A stretch of 13,580 bases of DNA. It comes from Prevotellaceae bacterium UBA1075. Its GTDB lineage: Bacteria; Bacteroidota; Bacteroidia; Bacteroidales; Bacteroidaceae. The notes under the pieces were generated by a model. That model worked only from the letters and a program-made list of their open reading frames with translations. It was not told the DNA's origin and ran no database searches. Position 1 is the first letter of the stretch, and each line of letters starts with the position of its first letter. Below are positions 6,442 to 13,580 of the stretch, piece after piece. The position numbers were made by a program, and so were the translations under genes. The stretch lies in contig DCCS01000038.1 of assembly GCA_002316015.1 (NCBI GenBank), forward strand, positions 1-13,580. Direction: 5' to 3'.

Positions 6442-8868
6442 ATGCTTACCACACTACACATCATGAGCCTGCCAGGCGACCCTCCCGGCAAGTCGGCAAG
6501 CGAGGCGATGCAGTTCCTCTTCGACTTGTTTGCCACTTGCAAGCCACACTGGTACACCATCTGGAGTTGGGGGCTGCTGGCACTTGGATTGCTCGCAGCC
6601 TGGCTGCTGCTGCGCAGGAGAGAGAGCAGGAGATGGGTTATGAGCCACCTGATACCAGGGGCCTTCCTGGTTTTCGGACTGGGCACTGTCCTGTACATCA
6701 TGGGCTTCAACGGTGCGGGAACTGCCAACAATCCCCTGGCACTGCTGCTCCGCTCGATGATGGCATCGGTGGAGATGTTCGTATCCAAGTCTGAGCTCAT
6801 CGAGGTGGAGCGGGAGGTGAAGGAGAATCCCTACTACATGATGGCCTTCTCCATCGTTCACTTCCTGGCCACATGCATCAGCGCGGCTTTCATCTTGCAC
6901 ATCCTGGGAGTGAGAGCCAAGTCATACCTGCGCATGCAGGGATGGTGGCCATCCAACTGGCGAAAGCGAGGCGACCTGGACCTGTATGTGTTCTTTGACC
7001 TCAGCCCCGAGTCCGTCACGCTGGCCAGGAGCATTCATGCCGAGGCAAGGAAGCCTCATCGTATAGTGTTCGTGCGCACGCCCATAGAGGAGAGCCACCA
7101 TGAGCGGTTCTCGTTCAGCCACCTACTCAACCTCGCCAACAGCCAGAACGGGATGACCGAGGACATCATCAGCATGGATGCCCTGCTCGCCTACAGCAGA
7201 ACCCGCGTGAGCATACACGACCAGGACAGCACTCTCAACGCATGGGCAAAGGAGACCGGGCTGACCGCCCTGTGCCGCTTCATCAGCAAGCGTGCAAGGA
7301 ACAGGTTCTTCTTTGCCCTGTCGCCCGATGAGGAGAACAACGTCAACACAGCCATTACGCTGCGCAAGCTGTTCCCCCCAGGAGACCGTGGCGAGCAGGA
7401 GAATCAGGACAACGACAGCGGAAAGATTGCATACCAGCACAATGCTGAGGTGTACTGCCGTGCCAAGCAGAGCAGCATCACGGAGTTTCTCTCCAACGAG
7501 AGGATAAAGATAGTGGACTCGGCAAGCCTCTCGATAGAGGAAATGCGGGGCAAAGTGCTTTATCAGCCAGTGCGCTACATGAAGCCCGACAGTAACCTGG
7601 GCATTGCCACCAAGCCATTCAAGGCCATGGTGATAGGCTTTGGCGACACAGGGCGCGAAGCCTTCAAGTTCCTGTATGAGTACAGCGCGATGGTATGCGC
7701 CCAGGAGGTGCGTGTCCCATTTGAGTGCTTTATCATCGACCCTAAGGGGGAGGCTCTGAGCAAGGAACTGCTGTCCAGCTGTCCTGGCCTGGCCGGGGAC
7801 AAGGCCTGCATCCACTTCCGGAATGGCAGGATCGAGGATTTCATCAGCGAGGTGGAGGTGCTCATCAGGGAACTGGACTACATCGTGGTGTGCACCAACA
7901 GCGGTGCCGAGAACCTCTCCCTGGGTATGCGACTGCTGGATCTGGCCTACCGCCACCGCGATGCCGACAGGCTATTGAGCGTGTTCACGGGGCTGTATGA
8001 GAAGGCCGAGTACGAGAAGGCAACCGACATAGCCCGATGCTACAGGGAGGACGTGACCAAGGGGGAGCAAACGTGCCTGTTCCGCTTTGAACTGATTCCC
8101 TTTGGCAAGAGGGAGGCTCTGTTCTCCTACAGAAGCATCGTGCAGGAGGAGACCATCAAGGAGGCTCAGGCCTTCCACTACGAGTACAATAAGACAAGGC
8201 TATATGCCCACAAGGAACCGCGTGCCAACTCGCCAGAGAAGGAATGGGAGGACAGGGTGGAGGCTTGCCTGGCAAACGGGCTCAGCGGAAAGGCCAAACT
8301 CATCCAGCAGGAAATGCAGGACATTGCCAACGCCCGCCACATGCTGACGAAGATGATGCTCATGGGCATCATCCGTGAGGTTCCGGCCTCTGTCTCCACC
8401 TGCAAGATGCCTGACGGGAAGGTAAAAGTGAAGGAGGTCAAACCCGCACGCACAGAGACCGATTCGGACAGGCAAGACGACATCTGCCAGGTGCTGACAC
8501 GCCTGATGCAGCGCATACAGGAGGAAGTGGGCAAGGTGGAGGACAAGGAGCAGAGGGGCTTCGACTCCTTCAGCATCATCCAGCAGGTGCTCTCAGCCGA
8601 GGAGAACAGGAAGTACAAGCCTCTGCTCCAGAACATTGCCCGATGTGAGCACCTGCGGTGGGTAGCCTCCAACATCATGCTGGGCTACACCGCCAACGAG
8701 GACAAGGAACACAACGGCAAGGACTACATCCGCAAGACGCATGCCTGCATGGTGTCCTGCGACGAACTGGAGAAATACCAGGCACTCAAGGCGACTGTCA
8801 TCTATGACTACAACACCATCTGGGTGGGAATGAGAATGAAGCAAGAAATAGCAACAAGAGAAAAGTGA
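6442..8868 (+). CDS. Large membrane protein with Rossmann (TrkA-N-like) domain and C-terminal RyR-like module
   Basis: A protein of 808 residues. Three hydrophobic segments lie near 36-58, 68-90 and 131-156. A cytoplasmic region follows. The part from about 174 (DLYVFFDLSPESVTLARSIH) has alternating strands and helices. A Rossmann nucleotide-binding site, VIGFGDTGREAF, has its glycines at 399, 401 and 404. It is followed by FIIDPKG and YIVVCTNSGAENL, as in TrkA-N/NAD-binding regulatory domains. A charged helical part (about 580-700) comes before the C-terminus, where CEHLRWVASNIMLGY (735-749), KTHACMVSCDEL and a YDYN segment match the order of RyR signatures (EHxRW, GW/GY, HP..VP..EL, YD), though degenerate. 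This suggests a membrane sensor that reads a nucleotide and a RyR ligand. It lies 16 nt after the C39-RyR gene and overlaps the protease start. The fold of the middle region is uncertain. Confidence 0.7.
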   Translation: MLTTLHIMSLPGDPPGKSASEAMQFLFDLFATCKPHWYTIWSWGLLALGLLAAWLLLRRRESRRWVMSHLIPGAFLVFGLGTVLYIMGFNGAGTANNPLALLLRSMMASVEMFVSKSELIEVEREVKENPYYMMAFSIVHFLATCISAAFILHILGVRAKSYLRMQGWWPSNWRKRGDLDLYVFFDLSPESVTLARSIHAEARKPHRIVFVRTPIEESHHERFSFSHLLNLANSQNGMTEDIISMDALLAYSRTRVSIHDQDSTLNAWAKETGLTALCRFISKRARNRFFFALSPDEENNVNTAITLRKLFPPGDRGEQENQDNDSGKIAYQHNAEVYCRAKQSSITEFLSNERIKIVDSASLSIEEMRGKVLYQPVRYMKPDSNLGIATKPFKAMVIGFGDTGREAFKFLYEYSAMVCAQEVRVPFECFIIDPKGEALSKELLSSCPGLAGDKACIHFRNGRIEDFISEVEVLIRELDYIVVCTNSGAENLSLGMRLLDLAYRHRDADRLLSVFTGLYEKAEYEKATDIARCYREDVTKGEQTCLFRFELIPFGKREALFSYRSIVQEETIKEAQAFHYEYNKTRLYAHKEPRANSPEKEWEDRVEACLANGLSGKAKLIQQEMQDIANARHMLTKMMLMGIIREVPASVSTCKMPDGKVKVKEVKPARTETDSDRQDDICQVLTRLMQRIQEEVGKVEDKEQRGFDSFSIIQQVLSAEENRKYKPLLQNIARCEHLRWVASNIMLGYTANEDKEHNGKDYIRKTHACMVSCDELEKYQALKATVIYDYNTIWVGMRMKQEIATREK

Positions 8869-9950
8869 TGCATACAATGAAAAAGTCATTCACACTGACG
8901 CTCATATTACTGGGCGTAATTGTTGCCTCATGCGGCAACAAGTCGGAACAGCAGATTGAGGACACCGCCGCATCGGGCGTGGTGCTGGTGCAGAACCAAA
9001 GTTATTATGAGTTGGTCATGCCCAACGGGAACTCCATTTACTTCTCGCGCTTCGACGAGGATGGGGATGTGACAGGCCTGGCCATGGAGGCCGACAGCGT
9101 GGAGGCAACCATCACCTACGGCACGGGCTTCTTCGTGTCGGCCAACGGCGAGATTGCCACCAACGCCCATGTGGTGGACAACATGATGGAGGAGAAGGCG
9201 GCCAACCGCTCTGTCACCAAGGTGTTCAATGGCATACAGCAGATTGTAAAGGCCGTATATGATGACTACAAGGACAAGTACGAGAGCGCATGCACCCTGG
9301 CACAACTGGCTTTCTTCGATGACAATGTAAGTGCCGCAGAGTACCAGGGCGTGTGCGAGGTGCGGGATGCCTACAAGAGCGAGATGGAGGAGTGTGCCGA
9401 GATGTACAACAACATAGGCGACCTCAAGGCCAGCGACTGCGACCTCAAGTACCACAACACTGTGAGCATCGCCTACAACGACACCTATGTGACCAGCACC
9501 CAGGACTTCCAGGAATGTGTGATGACCAAGACCGACCATGACCACGACCTGGCCATCATCCAGCTGAAGGACAAGAAGACTCCTGCCGACAACTACGTCT
9601 TCCCCATCCCCGGGGAAGACCCGTTGGAGACCTACTCGCTCATGGACAACCTCAAGAAGAAGACGGGATCCGACAAGAACAGCAAGCTCTACATGCTGAG
9701 CTTCAACCTGGGCCCCACACTGGCCATCACCAAGGAGGGCATCAAGTCGCAGTTCAACAACGGCACCATCAGCCAGAAGACCTCGGAGCGGCTCATGTAC
9801 TCCATCCCCGCACTGCACGGAAGCAGCGGCTCGCCTGTGCTCAACCACGAGGGCGAACTGGTGGCTGTGAACTTCGCAGGACTGAGCAACACCCAGAACT
9901 TCAACTATGGTATCCGTGTGAAGTACCTGCGTGAGCTCATCGAGGAATAG
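8868..9950 (+). CDS. Trypsin-like serine protease, predicted lipoprotein
   Basis: A protein of 360 residues from ATG 8868, which overlaps the upstream TGA (TGATG); ATG 8877 (MKKSFTLTL...) is an equally good start. The signal peptide ends in a lipobox, IVASC, with Cys22 as the lipidated residue. The catalytic triad of the chymotrypsin/HtrA fold is readable: His101 in ATNAHVV, Asp227 in DHDLAIIQL, Ser320 in HGSSGSPV, with GTGFFVS before the His as usual. The spacing between His and Asp is about 126 residues, far longer than in most HtrA proteases. The extra part is mostly helical and has five Cys (142, 163, 176, 191, 217), which could form disulfides outside the cytoplasm. No PDZ domain follows. 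It probably acts in the periplasm or at the outer membrane, perhaps on the envelope partners encoded nearby. The class is secure; the substrate is unknown. Confidence 0.88.
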   Translation: MHTMKKSFTLTLILLGVIVASCGNKSEQQIEDTAASGVVLVQNQSYYELVMPNGNSIYFSRFDEDGDVTGLAMEADSVEATITYGTGFFVSANGEIATNAHVVDNMMEEKAANRSVTKVFNGIQQIVKAVYDDYKDKYESACTLAQLAFFDDNVSAAEYQGVCEVRDAYKSEMEECAEMYNNIGDLKASDCDLKYHNTVSIAYNDTYVTSTQDFQECVMTKTDHDHDLAIIQLKDKKTPADNYVFPIPGEDPLETYSLMDNLKKKTGSDKNSKLYMLSFNLGPTLAITKEGIKSQFNNGTISQKTSERLMYSIPALHGSSGSPVLNHEGELVAVNFAGLSNTQNFNYGIRVKYLRELIEE

Positions 9951-9956
9951 CTGCAC

Positions 9957-10091
9957 ATGCCTCGCATGCACTCCAAACCTACAAAGAAAGGCATGCCCAA
10001 GATATTCATATCGTACTCACGGCGCGACAAGGTGCCCGTGTTCCTGCTGAAGAATGAGACAGAGAGCGTAGTAGGCAAGGGCTCATGCTGA
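9957..10091 (+). pseudogene. TIR-domain gene remnant (N-terminal box only)
   Basis: Six bases after the protease stop, a 44-codon frame reads MPKIFISYSRRDKVPVF from the inner ATG at 9993. This is the start of a bacterial TIR domain (strand A, the xFISYSRRD box). The frame then ends in a short unrelated tail and a TGA at 10089-10091. The BB loop, the catalytic Glu helix and the rest of a domain of about 140 residues are missing. The simplest reading is a TIR gene that lost most of its body by internal deletion. It could still be translated as a short peptide. It shares composition with its GC-rich neighbours, so it is not a copy of the AT-rich TIR gene at 1961. Confidence 0.7.
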
Positions 10092-10276
10092 AGTCACCAC
10101 CTGCCAGCCCATGGAAGGGGAGAGCGGGAGGACTGCCAGGCAGGTAGCCTACAGCATCAAGCGGCATCCCGCGTGGGCTCCTTTTTGCCTCTCCACCCAA
10201 CTGCATCCTGTCATCAACATGGGCAACACTTTGCAACTGTGCCTATAAGGTACAAACAAAAAAAAGGAAGAGCGCT
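10092..10276. other. Non-coding scar between the TIR and RyR relics
   Basis: I find no protein similarity on either strand here. Short weak hairpins are present (for example CTGCC-A-GGCAG near 10133-10143, and GCGG-CATC-CCGC near 10161-10172, followed at some distance by five T). An A-rich run with AAGGAAG at about 10257-10270 could be the old ribosome binding site of the RyR relic. It is most likely degraded sequence of the deleted TIR gene and the space after it. Confidence 0.5.
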
Positions 10277-10580
10277 ATGAAGTAGAGCAAGAGTGACTAC
10301 AAGCCACAGCCCATAGACACCACAGCCAGGTGACTCTGCCTGGGGAACTGGACACACTGGCCGAGGAGATTGCAAAAAACGTGCATGAGGTGTGGGGCCG
10401 AAGGACGCATGAGAGAGGGATGGGCATATGGCAACAAGCGCGATGACACGGCCAGGAAGCACCCCTGCCTGGTACCCTCTACGAGGAACTGAGCGAGGGG
10501 GGGAGGCATACGACCGCAACACCTCACAGGAGACGCTGAAACTGACAACCAAACTGGGATTCAAGATTACCCGCGAATAG
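10277..10580 (+). pseudogene. Decayed stand-alone RyR-domain gene
   Basis: From ATG 10277 the sequence reads MK, a TAG where Trp would fit, then SKSDYKPQPIDTTA, a second stop, and in a shifted frame LPGELDTLAEEIAKNVHEVW. After another shift it reads REGWAYGNKRDDTARKHPCL, then YEELSEG, and after a further shift YDRNTSQETLKLTTKLGFKI, ending at TAG 10578-10580. Put together these give a full RyR domain of about 100 residues in the correct order, the size of the stand-alone RyR proteins of Bacteroides. At least one nonsense change and three or more frameshifts rule out function. The C-terminal part resembles the RyR domain of the C39 fusion at 5457 (QTLKLVKKLGFEI). This is a clear pseudogene and shows that the locus once carried another RyR sensor next to a TIR protein. 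Confidence 0.85.
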
Positions 10581-10588
10581 GCTGGGTG

Positions 10589-10604
10589 TGCCCGCAAGCG
10601 GGCA
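10589..10604 (+). repeat. Perfect short inverted repeat (TGCCCGC-AA-GCGGGCA)
   Basis: A perfect 7-bp palindromic arm pair with a 2-nt centre lies just after the RyR relic and 31 nt before the GTPase gene. It could form a short hairpin in RNA, but no T run follows, so it is not a convincing intrinsic terminator. It could be a protein-binding site or an attenuating hairpin in the leader of the GTPase gene. Confidence 0.4.
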
Positions 10605-10635
10605 GGACTGGCCATCGCCCAAAAGACTCTGACTA

Positions 10636-12495
10636 ATGAACAAGAGCAAATACAATGAGGAGGCTGCCTCGATAGAGGAATACGTGAGCCGGCAGCTCAC
10701 AGGAAAATATCTACAGGCTGTGGGCAGCATACAGGGATGCGGCAAGGACATCGCACATCACCTGAGACAACTGGAGAACCGCAGCCGCGAGTACCACAAC
10801 CCTTCCTTCGTGGTGCTGGTGGTGGGGCCTGTGAAGTCGGGCAAGTCCACCTTTGTCAACCTGGTGGCACAGAGTTATGTGAGCCCCACACACTTCCTGG
10901 AATGCACGGTGCGGCCATCGCTCATATTCGCCGGCCAGGAGGAGAGGCTCACGGTGTACCGCTCGGCCGACGCGAAGCACAAGGAGGAGCAGATAAACAG
11001 CATCATCGACAGCATCAACGGACTGGGCGAGGAGGCGGCCATCGCCAACGTGCGCAAGGAGCAATACGAGCACACGGCCAAGAACATTGACCGCTATGTG
11101 AAGTCGGGCAACGTGTCGGTAGAGGCCGATGACATCCTGCTCACGTCCATCGAGACCCACGGGGGCAAACTCCTGCAGGACCATGTGTACCTGGTGGATA
11201 TGGCAGGGTTCGATGGCGACCAGGCCAACTTTGACTCGCCCGCCTACAAGGCCATCATCGAGCGTGCCGACCTCATCGTGTTCGTGCAGAGTTCCAACTC
11301 GGCCATCTCCAAGGTGTCGGCCTCCTTCTTCGAACTGCTCCAGAAGAAGAACCGCTCGGTACCCGTGTGCCTGGTGCACAACGTGTTTGAGTCGGCCTAC
11401 TGGCGCGACGAGGCCACCAAGCAGCACGACATCGAGGAGCAGAGAGAATATGCCGTGGAGCAGATAAAGTCAAGATATGGCCTGGTGCTTGATGAGGGCT
11501 ATGCCTTCAACCTCAACCTGGGCAAGGTGGACGACTGGCGCAAGGGCAACTTCTGCCCACACATGGAAGAGGCACTGAAGCAGGAGGCCACACGATTTGG
11601 GCAGGCCGAGGCTGCCATGTACGAACTGTTCCGCAAGCGTGAGTCCATACGCCTGGCCAACTGCATCACCCGCACCAGCATACAGCGTGACCATCTGCTG
11701 GACAGAATCAAGATAGCCGTGGAGCAGATGCAGGGGCTGCAGGCAAGGTACGAGGCCGTGGCCAAGGACTTCGACACGCTCAAGAGGGAGCGGCTGGGAG
11801 GCTCACCCACCATGCTGCTCAGCAGGCAGGAGATGGAAATGGCTGTCAACGAGGAGTACTGCGCCACAAAGGAACTGGTAGGTGCCTGCGGCGAGGGCAA
11901 GGCTTTCAGCACCAGGGAAACCAGGAACTACGCCAGCCGGTTGATGGCAGACATCAGCACCCACATCACACGCACGCTCAACAGCAAGCGCAAGGAATGC
12001 CTGGCCATGCGCAACGGCAAGGAGATGCAGGAGTGGCAGGTGGCCGTGCTGCAAGTGGCCGCCCAGCACCTGGAGCGCCCCACGATCGACGTGGACTGCT
12101 CGCTGGAGGATGCCTGCATGGAACTGTCAGCCCCACTCAATGTGGACGAGTGCATCCCCAAGAAGCACCTGTGGAACAACTACAGCGCAGATGACGTGCG
12201 CAACTATCTGAAATTGGTGAAGAACAAATACTGCGGGCACGACATCGGCAACGGTGTCACAAGCACAGGCATCATAGGCGAGGAACTGCTGGAGAAAGCC
12301 AACGCGCTCCTGAAGGCAGCATGGACGGATGTGGAAGGCCAGTTGGTGAACGGGATGAACAGCGAGATAGAGCGGCTCAAGCAGCAGGCTCTCGCCAGGA
12401 TAATCCCCCGCCACGACCAGTTCCTGCATGACCTCGCGCTGCTGGGACAACTGGCAAAAGACGTGCAGACACTCAACATACACCCCCATGAATAG
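10636..12495 (+). CDS. Dynamin-like GTPase
   Basis: A protein of 619 residues. The GTPase domain has G1 GPVKSGKST at 64-72, a likely G2 Thr91 in ECTVRPS, G3 DMAG at 188-191 and LVHNVFES (246-253) at the G4 position. There the usual NKxD is reduced to N249-V-F-E252, so guanine specificity may be altered. The N-terminal 55 residues and the C-terminal half (about 330-619) are mostly helical with coiled-coil-like stretches (about 360-395), as in the stalk of bacterial dynamin-like proteins. No membrane segment is present. The next gene overlaps by 8 nt and encodes a two-TM protein of YcjF type, which would provide the anchor. This pairing recalls YcjX-YcjF. Expected role: GTP-driven membrane remodelling or repair in a stress or defence response (inference). 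The long inter-gene gap before it holds the TIR/RyR relics. Confidence 0.85.
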   Translation: MNKSKYNEEAASIEEYVSRQLTGKYLQAVGSIQGCGKDIAHHLRQLENRSREYHNPSFVVLVVGPVKSGKSTFVNLVAQSYVSPTHFLECTVRPSLIFAGQEERLTVYRSADAKHKEEQINSIIDSINGLGEEAAIANVRKEQYEHTAKNIDRYVKSGNVSVEADDILLTSIETHGGKLLQDHVYLVDMAGFDGDQANFDSPAYKAIIERADLIVFVQSSNSAISKVSASFFELLQKKNRSVPVCLVHNVFESAYWRDEATKQHDIEEQREYAVEQIKSRYGLVLDEGYAFNLNLGKVDDWRKGNFCPHMEEALKQEATRFGQAEAAMYELFRKRESIRLANCITRTSIQRDHLLDRIKIAVEQMQGLQARYEAVAKDFDTLKRERLGGSPTMLLSRQEMEMAVNEEYCATKELVGACGEGKAFSTRETRNYASRLMADISTHITRTLNSKRKECLAMRNGKEMQEWQVAVLQVAAQHLERPTIDVDCSLEDACMELSAPLNVDECIPKKHLWNNYSADDVRNYLKLVKNKYCGHDIGNGVTSTGIIGEELLEKANALLKAAWTDVEGQLVNGMNSEIERLKQQALARIIPRHDQFLHDLALLGQLAKDVQTLNIHPHE

Positions 12496-13546
12496 GAACC
12501 TCATCATCATCGTGGGCATCTTCCTGGCCATCATTGCCACCATGCTCACAGGCAACATCATCATCATCGGCGACAAGATAGGCAGGCTCACGCATGTATA
12601 TGTGGAGTATGCCTTTTACCTGGCACTGCTGCTGGCCTCGGCCATCTTCATCCTACGACCCATCCTGAGGGTTCACCGCGCCCCCGAGTTTCCCAAGTTG
12701 TCGGCCGAAGGGATGTCCGATGCCAAGGAACTGCGAGCCTTCGCGCGCAGGCTGGCCAACAACTGCGGCTACATCGACAACAAGGAGCGGCGCAAGAGAC
12801 ACCGTGCCGAGTTGTTGAGCAACATCAGTTTCCACTCGGCCGAGCCCACAGAACTGAAAGACATCGTGACCCGGGAGATCGCCCTGCGCATGCAGGGAGA
12901 CAAGCAGCAGGGAGTGCTGGGCGTGGACAACCGCATCAAGGAATGGGGCAAGACGGTGTTCATGATCACGGCCTTGTCACAGAACAGCACCTTCGATACC
13001 CTGGCCGTGCTGGTGCTCAACTACCGCCTCATCAGCGACCTTGTGCTGGCAAGCGGTTTCCGCCCCACCAAGCCCCAACTCTTCAAGCTCTACGTCAAGG
13101 TGCTCACCACAGCCCTGGTCACCTATTGCACCTCGCAGGTGTTTGCCGGCATGGACAGCGTCACACCCTTTGACTTCGGTGATGACCAGACCGACACGGA
13201 CGACATGGATGTGGGTGACATGGATATGGACAGCGAGGAGGGCTGCACCGTCTTTGGCACCCTGCTGGGCAAGTTGCAGAAGGTGCAGATACCCGGCATC
13301 GTGGTAGGCTCTGTAGCCGACGGGGGTGTGAATGCCCTGATGACCATGCGCATAGGCTACGTCACCAAGGCGTATCTGACCGAAGGCCCCGATGCCCTGA
13401 GCGGTGCGCAAAACAAGCGCAGGGTCAAGCACCAGGCCATCAAGGAGTCCATCAAGGCTCTGCCTGGCGTGCTCAAGTCGGGCAGTGCAGCCATGGGAAA
13501 GACGGCCTCGGGCCTCATCAGTCGCGTGTTCACATCACAAGAGTAG
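12488..13546 (+). CDS. Two-TM membrane protein resembling YcjF/DUF697, partner of the dynamin-like GTPase
   Basis: A protein of 352 residues from ATG 12488, overlapping the GTPase stop by 8 nt; an upstream in-frame ATG at 12428 lies inside the GTPase gene and would add 20 unlikely residues. Two membrane segments occur at about 4-28 and 37-57, as in YcjF. The C-terminal half has TKPQLFKLYVKVLTTALVTY and GGVNALMTMRIGYVTKAYL (279-297), which match by eye the conserved end of the YcjF/DUF697 family, where a Gly-rich GxxNAxxTxRxG signature is typical. Between them is an acidic stretch (about 229-251, Asp-rich with DDMDVGDMDMDSEEG) that may be an insert and could bind metal ions. The overlap with the GTPase gene implies co-production and probably a membrane complex. 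The family call is moderately sure. Confidence 0.7.
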   Translation: MNRNLIIIVGIFLAIIATMLTGNIIIIGDKIGRLTHVYVEYAFYLALLLASAIFILRPILRVHRAPEFPKLSAEGMSDAKELRAFARRLANNCGYIDNKERRKRHRAELLSNISFHSAEPTELKDIVTREIALRMQGDKQQGVLGVDNRIKEWGKTVFMITALSQNSTFDTLAVLVLNYRLISDLVLASGFRPTKPQLFKLYVKVLTTALVTYCTSQVFAGMDSVTPFDFGDDQTDTDDMDVGDMDMDSEEGCTVFGTLLGKLQKVQIPGIVVGSVADGGVNALMTMRIGYVTKAYLTEGPDALSGAQNKRRVKHQAIKESIKALPGVLKSGSAAMGKTASGLISRVFTSQE

Positions 13547-13550
13547 CGTT

Positions 13551-13580
13551 ATGCGGTTGTATAGTTTTACGATTGATACC
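13551..13580 (+). CDS. Start of a further ORF, cut by the window edge
   Basis: An ATG four bases after the previous stop opens a frame MRLYSFTIDT that stays open to the end of the window. Spacing and strand agree with a continuing operon. Ten codons are too few to identify it. Confidence 0.35.
   Translation, partial: MRLYSFTIDT

Noticed and set aside
7123..7956. A minus-strand open frame of 277 codons opposite the membrane RyR protein; a similar one lies at 10711-11427.
   Set aside because: Both lie wholly inside well-supported + strand genes and have compositions typical of antisense reading of high-GC DNA.
8928..9971. A long open frame on the minus strand opposite the protease gene (347 codons).
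   Set aside because: It is an antisense shadow of a GC-rich gene: low-complexity Val/Leu/His composition, no domain, and the + strand frame has a signal peptide and a full catalytic triad.
10589..10604. Intrinsic terminator before the GTPase gene.
   Set aside because: The hairpin is perfect but short, the loop is too small for the full arms to pair, and no T run follows.
12428..12487. Longer N-terminus for the YcjF-like protein from ATG 12428.
   Set aside because: The extra 20 residues lie entirely in the GTPase gene, are Cys/Trp/Arg-rich without hydrophobic pattern, and the start at 12488 gives the usual short overlap and a normal membrane-protein N-terminus.

Overview
The window looks like an accessory region of a Bacteroidales genome (Bacteroides/Prevotella type). 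The evidence is a TAnnTTTG promoter element, weak or absent Shine-Dalgarno sequences, a NusG-like antiterminator remnant of the UpxY type, and a sigma factor coupled to a C39-like/RyR protein of a kind I associate with Bacteroidales. All recognisable genes lie on the + strand and are tightly packed, many with overlapping stop and start codons.

Left block (1-3397): the broken 3' end of a NusG/UpxY-like antiterminator, then an M48-type zinc metallopeptidase and a hydrophobic membrane protein that carry the same C-terminal zinc ribbon, then an AT-rich gene for a membrane-anchored TIR protein.

Middle block (3355-4986): an AAA/DUF4143-type ATPase with its own promoter under two inverted-repeat operators. 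The block is flanked by an 82-nt direct repeat that contains the start of the downstream sigma-factor gene. The upstream copy is a dead sigma-factor fragment and the downstream copy begins the intact gene. This looks like a cassette insertion or a recombination between sigma paralogues.

Right block (4907-13546): a sigma-70/ECF-like factor; a fusion of an anti-sigma-like N-terminus, a C39-like cysteine-peptidase fold and a RyR domain; a large membrane protein with a Rossmann (TrkA-N-like) domain and a C-terminal RyR-like module; a trypsin-like lipoprotein protease; a decayed TIR gene and a decayed stand-alone RyR gene; a dynamin-like GTPase; and a two-TM partner resembling YcjF/DUF697. The start of another ORF follows. 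GC content rises sharply from about 6430 onward.

Working model (inference): this is a nucleotide-signal or stress/defence island. RyR modules would sense a ligand, possibly a NAD-derived product of a TIR enzyme. The C39-RyR protein would control the sigma factor, and the membrane, protease and GTPase proteins would carry out the response at the envelope. The TIR and RyR relics show that sensor/effector parts of the locus turn over.
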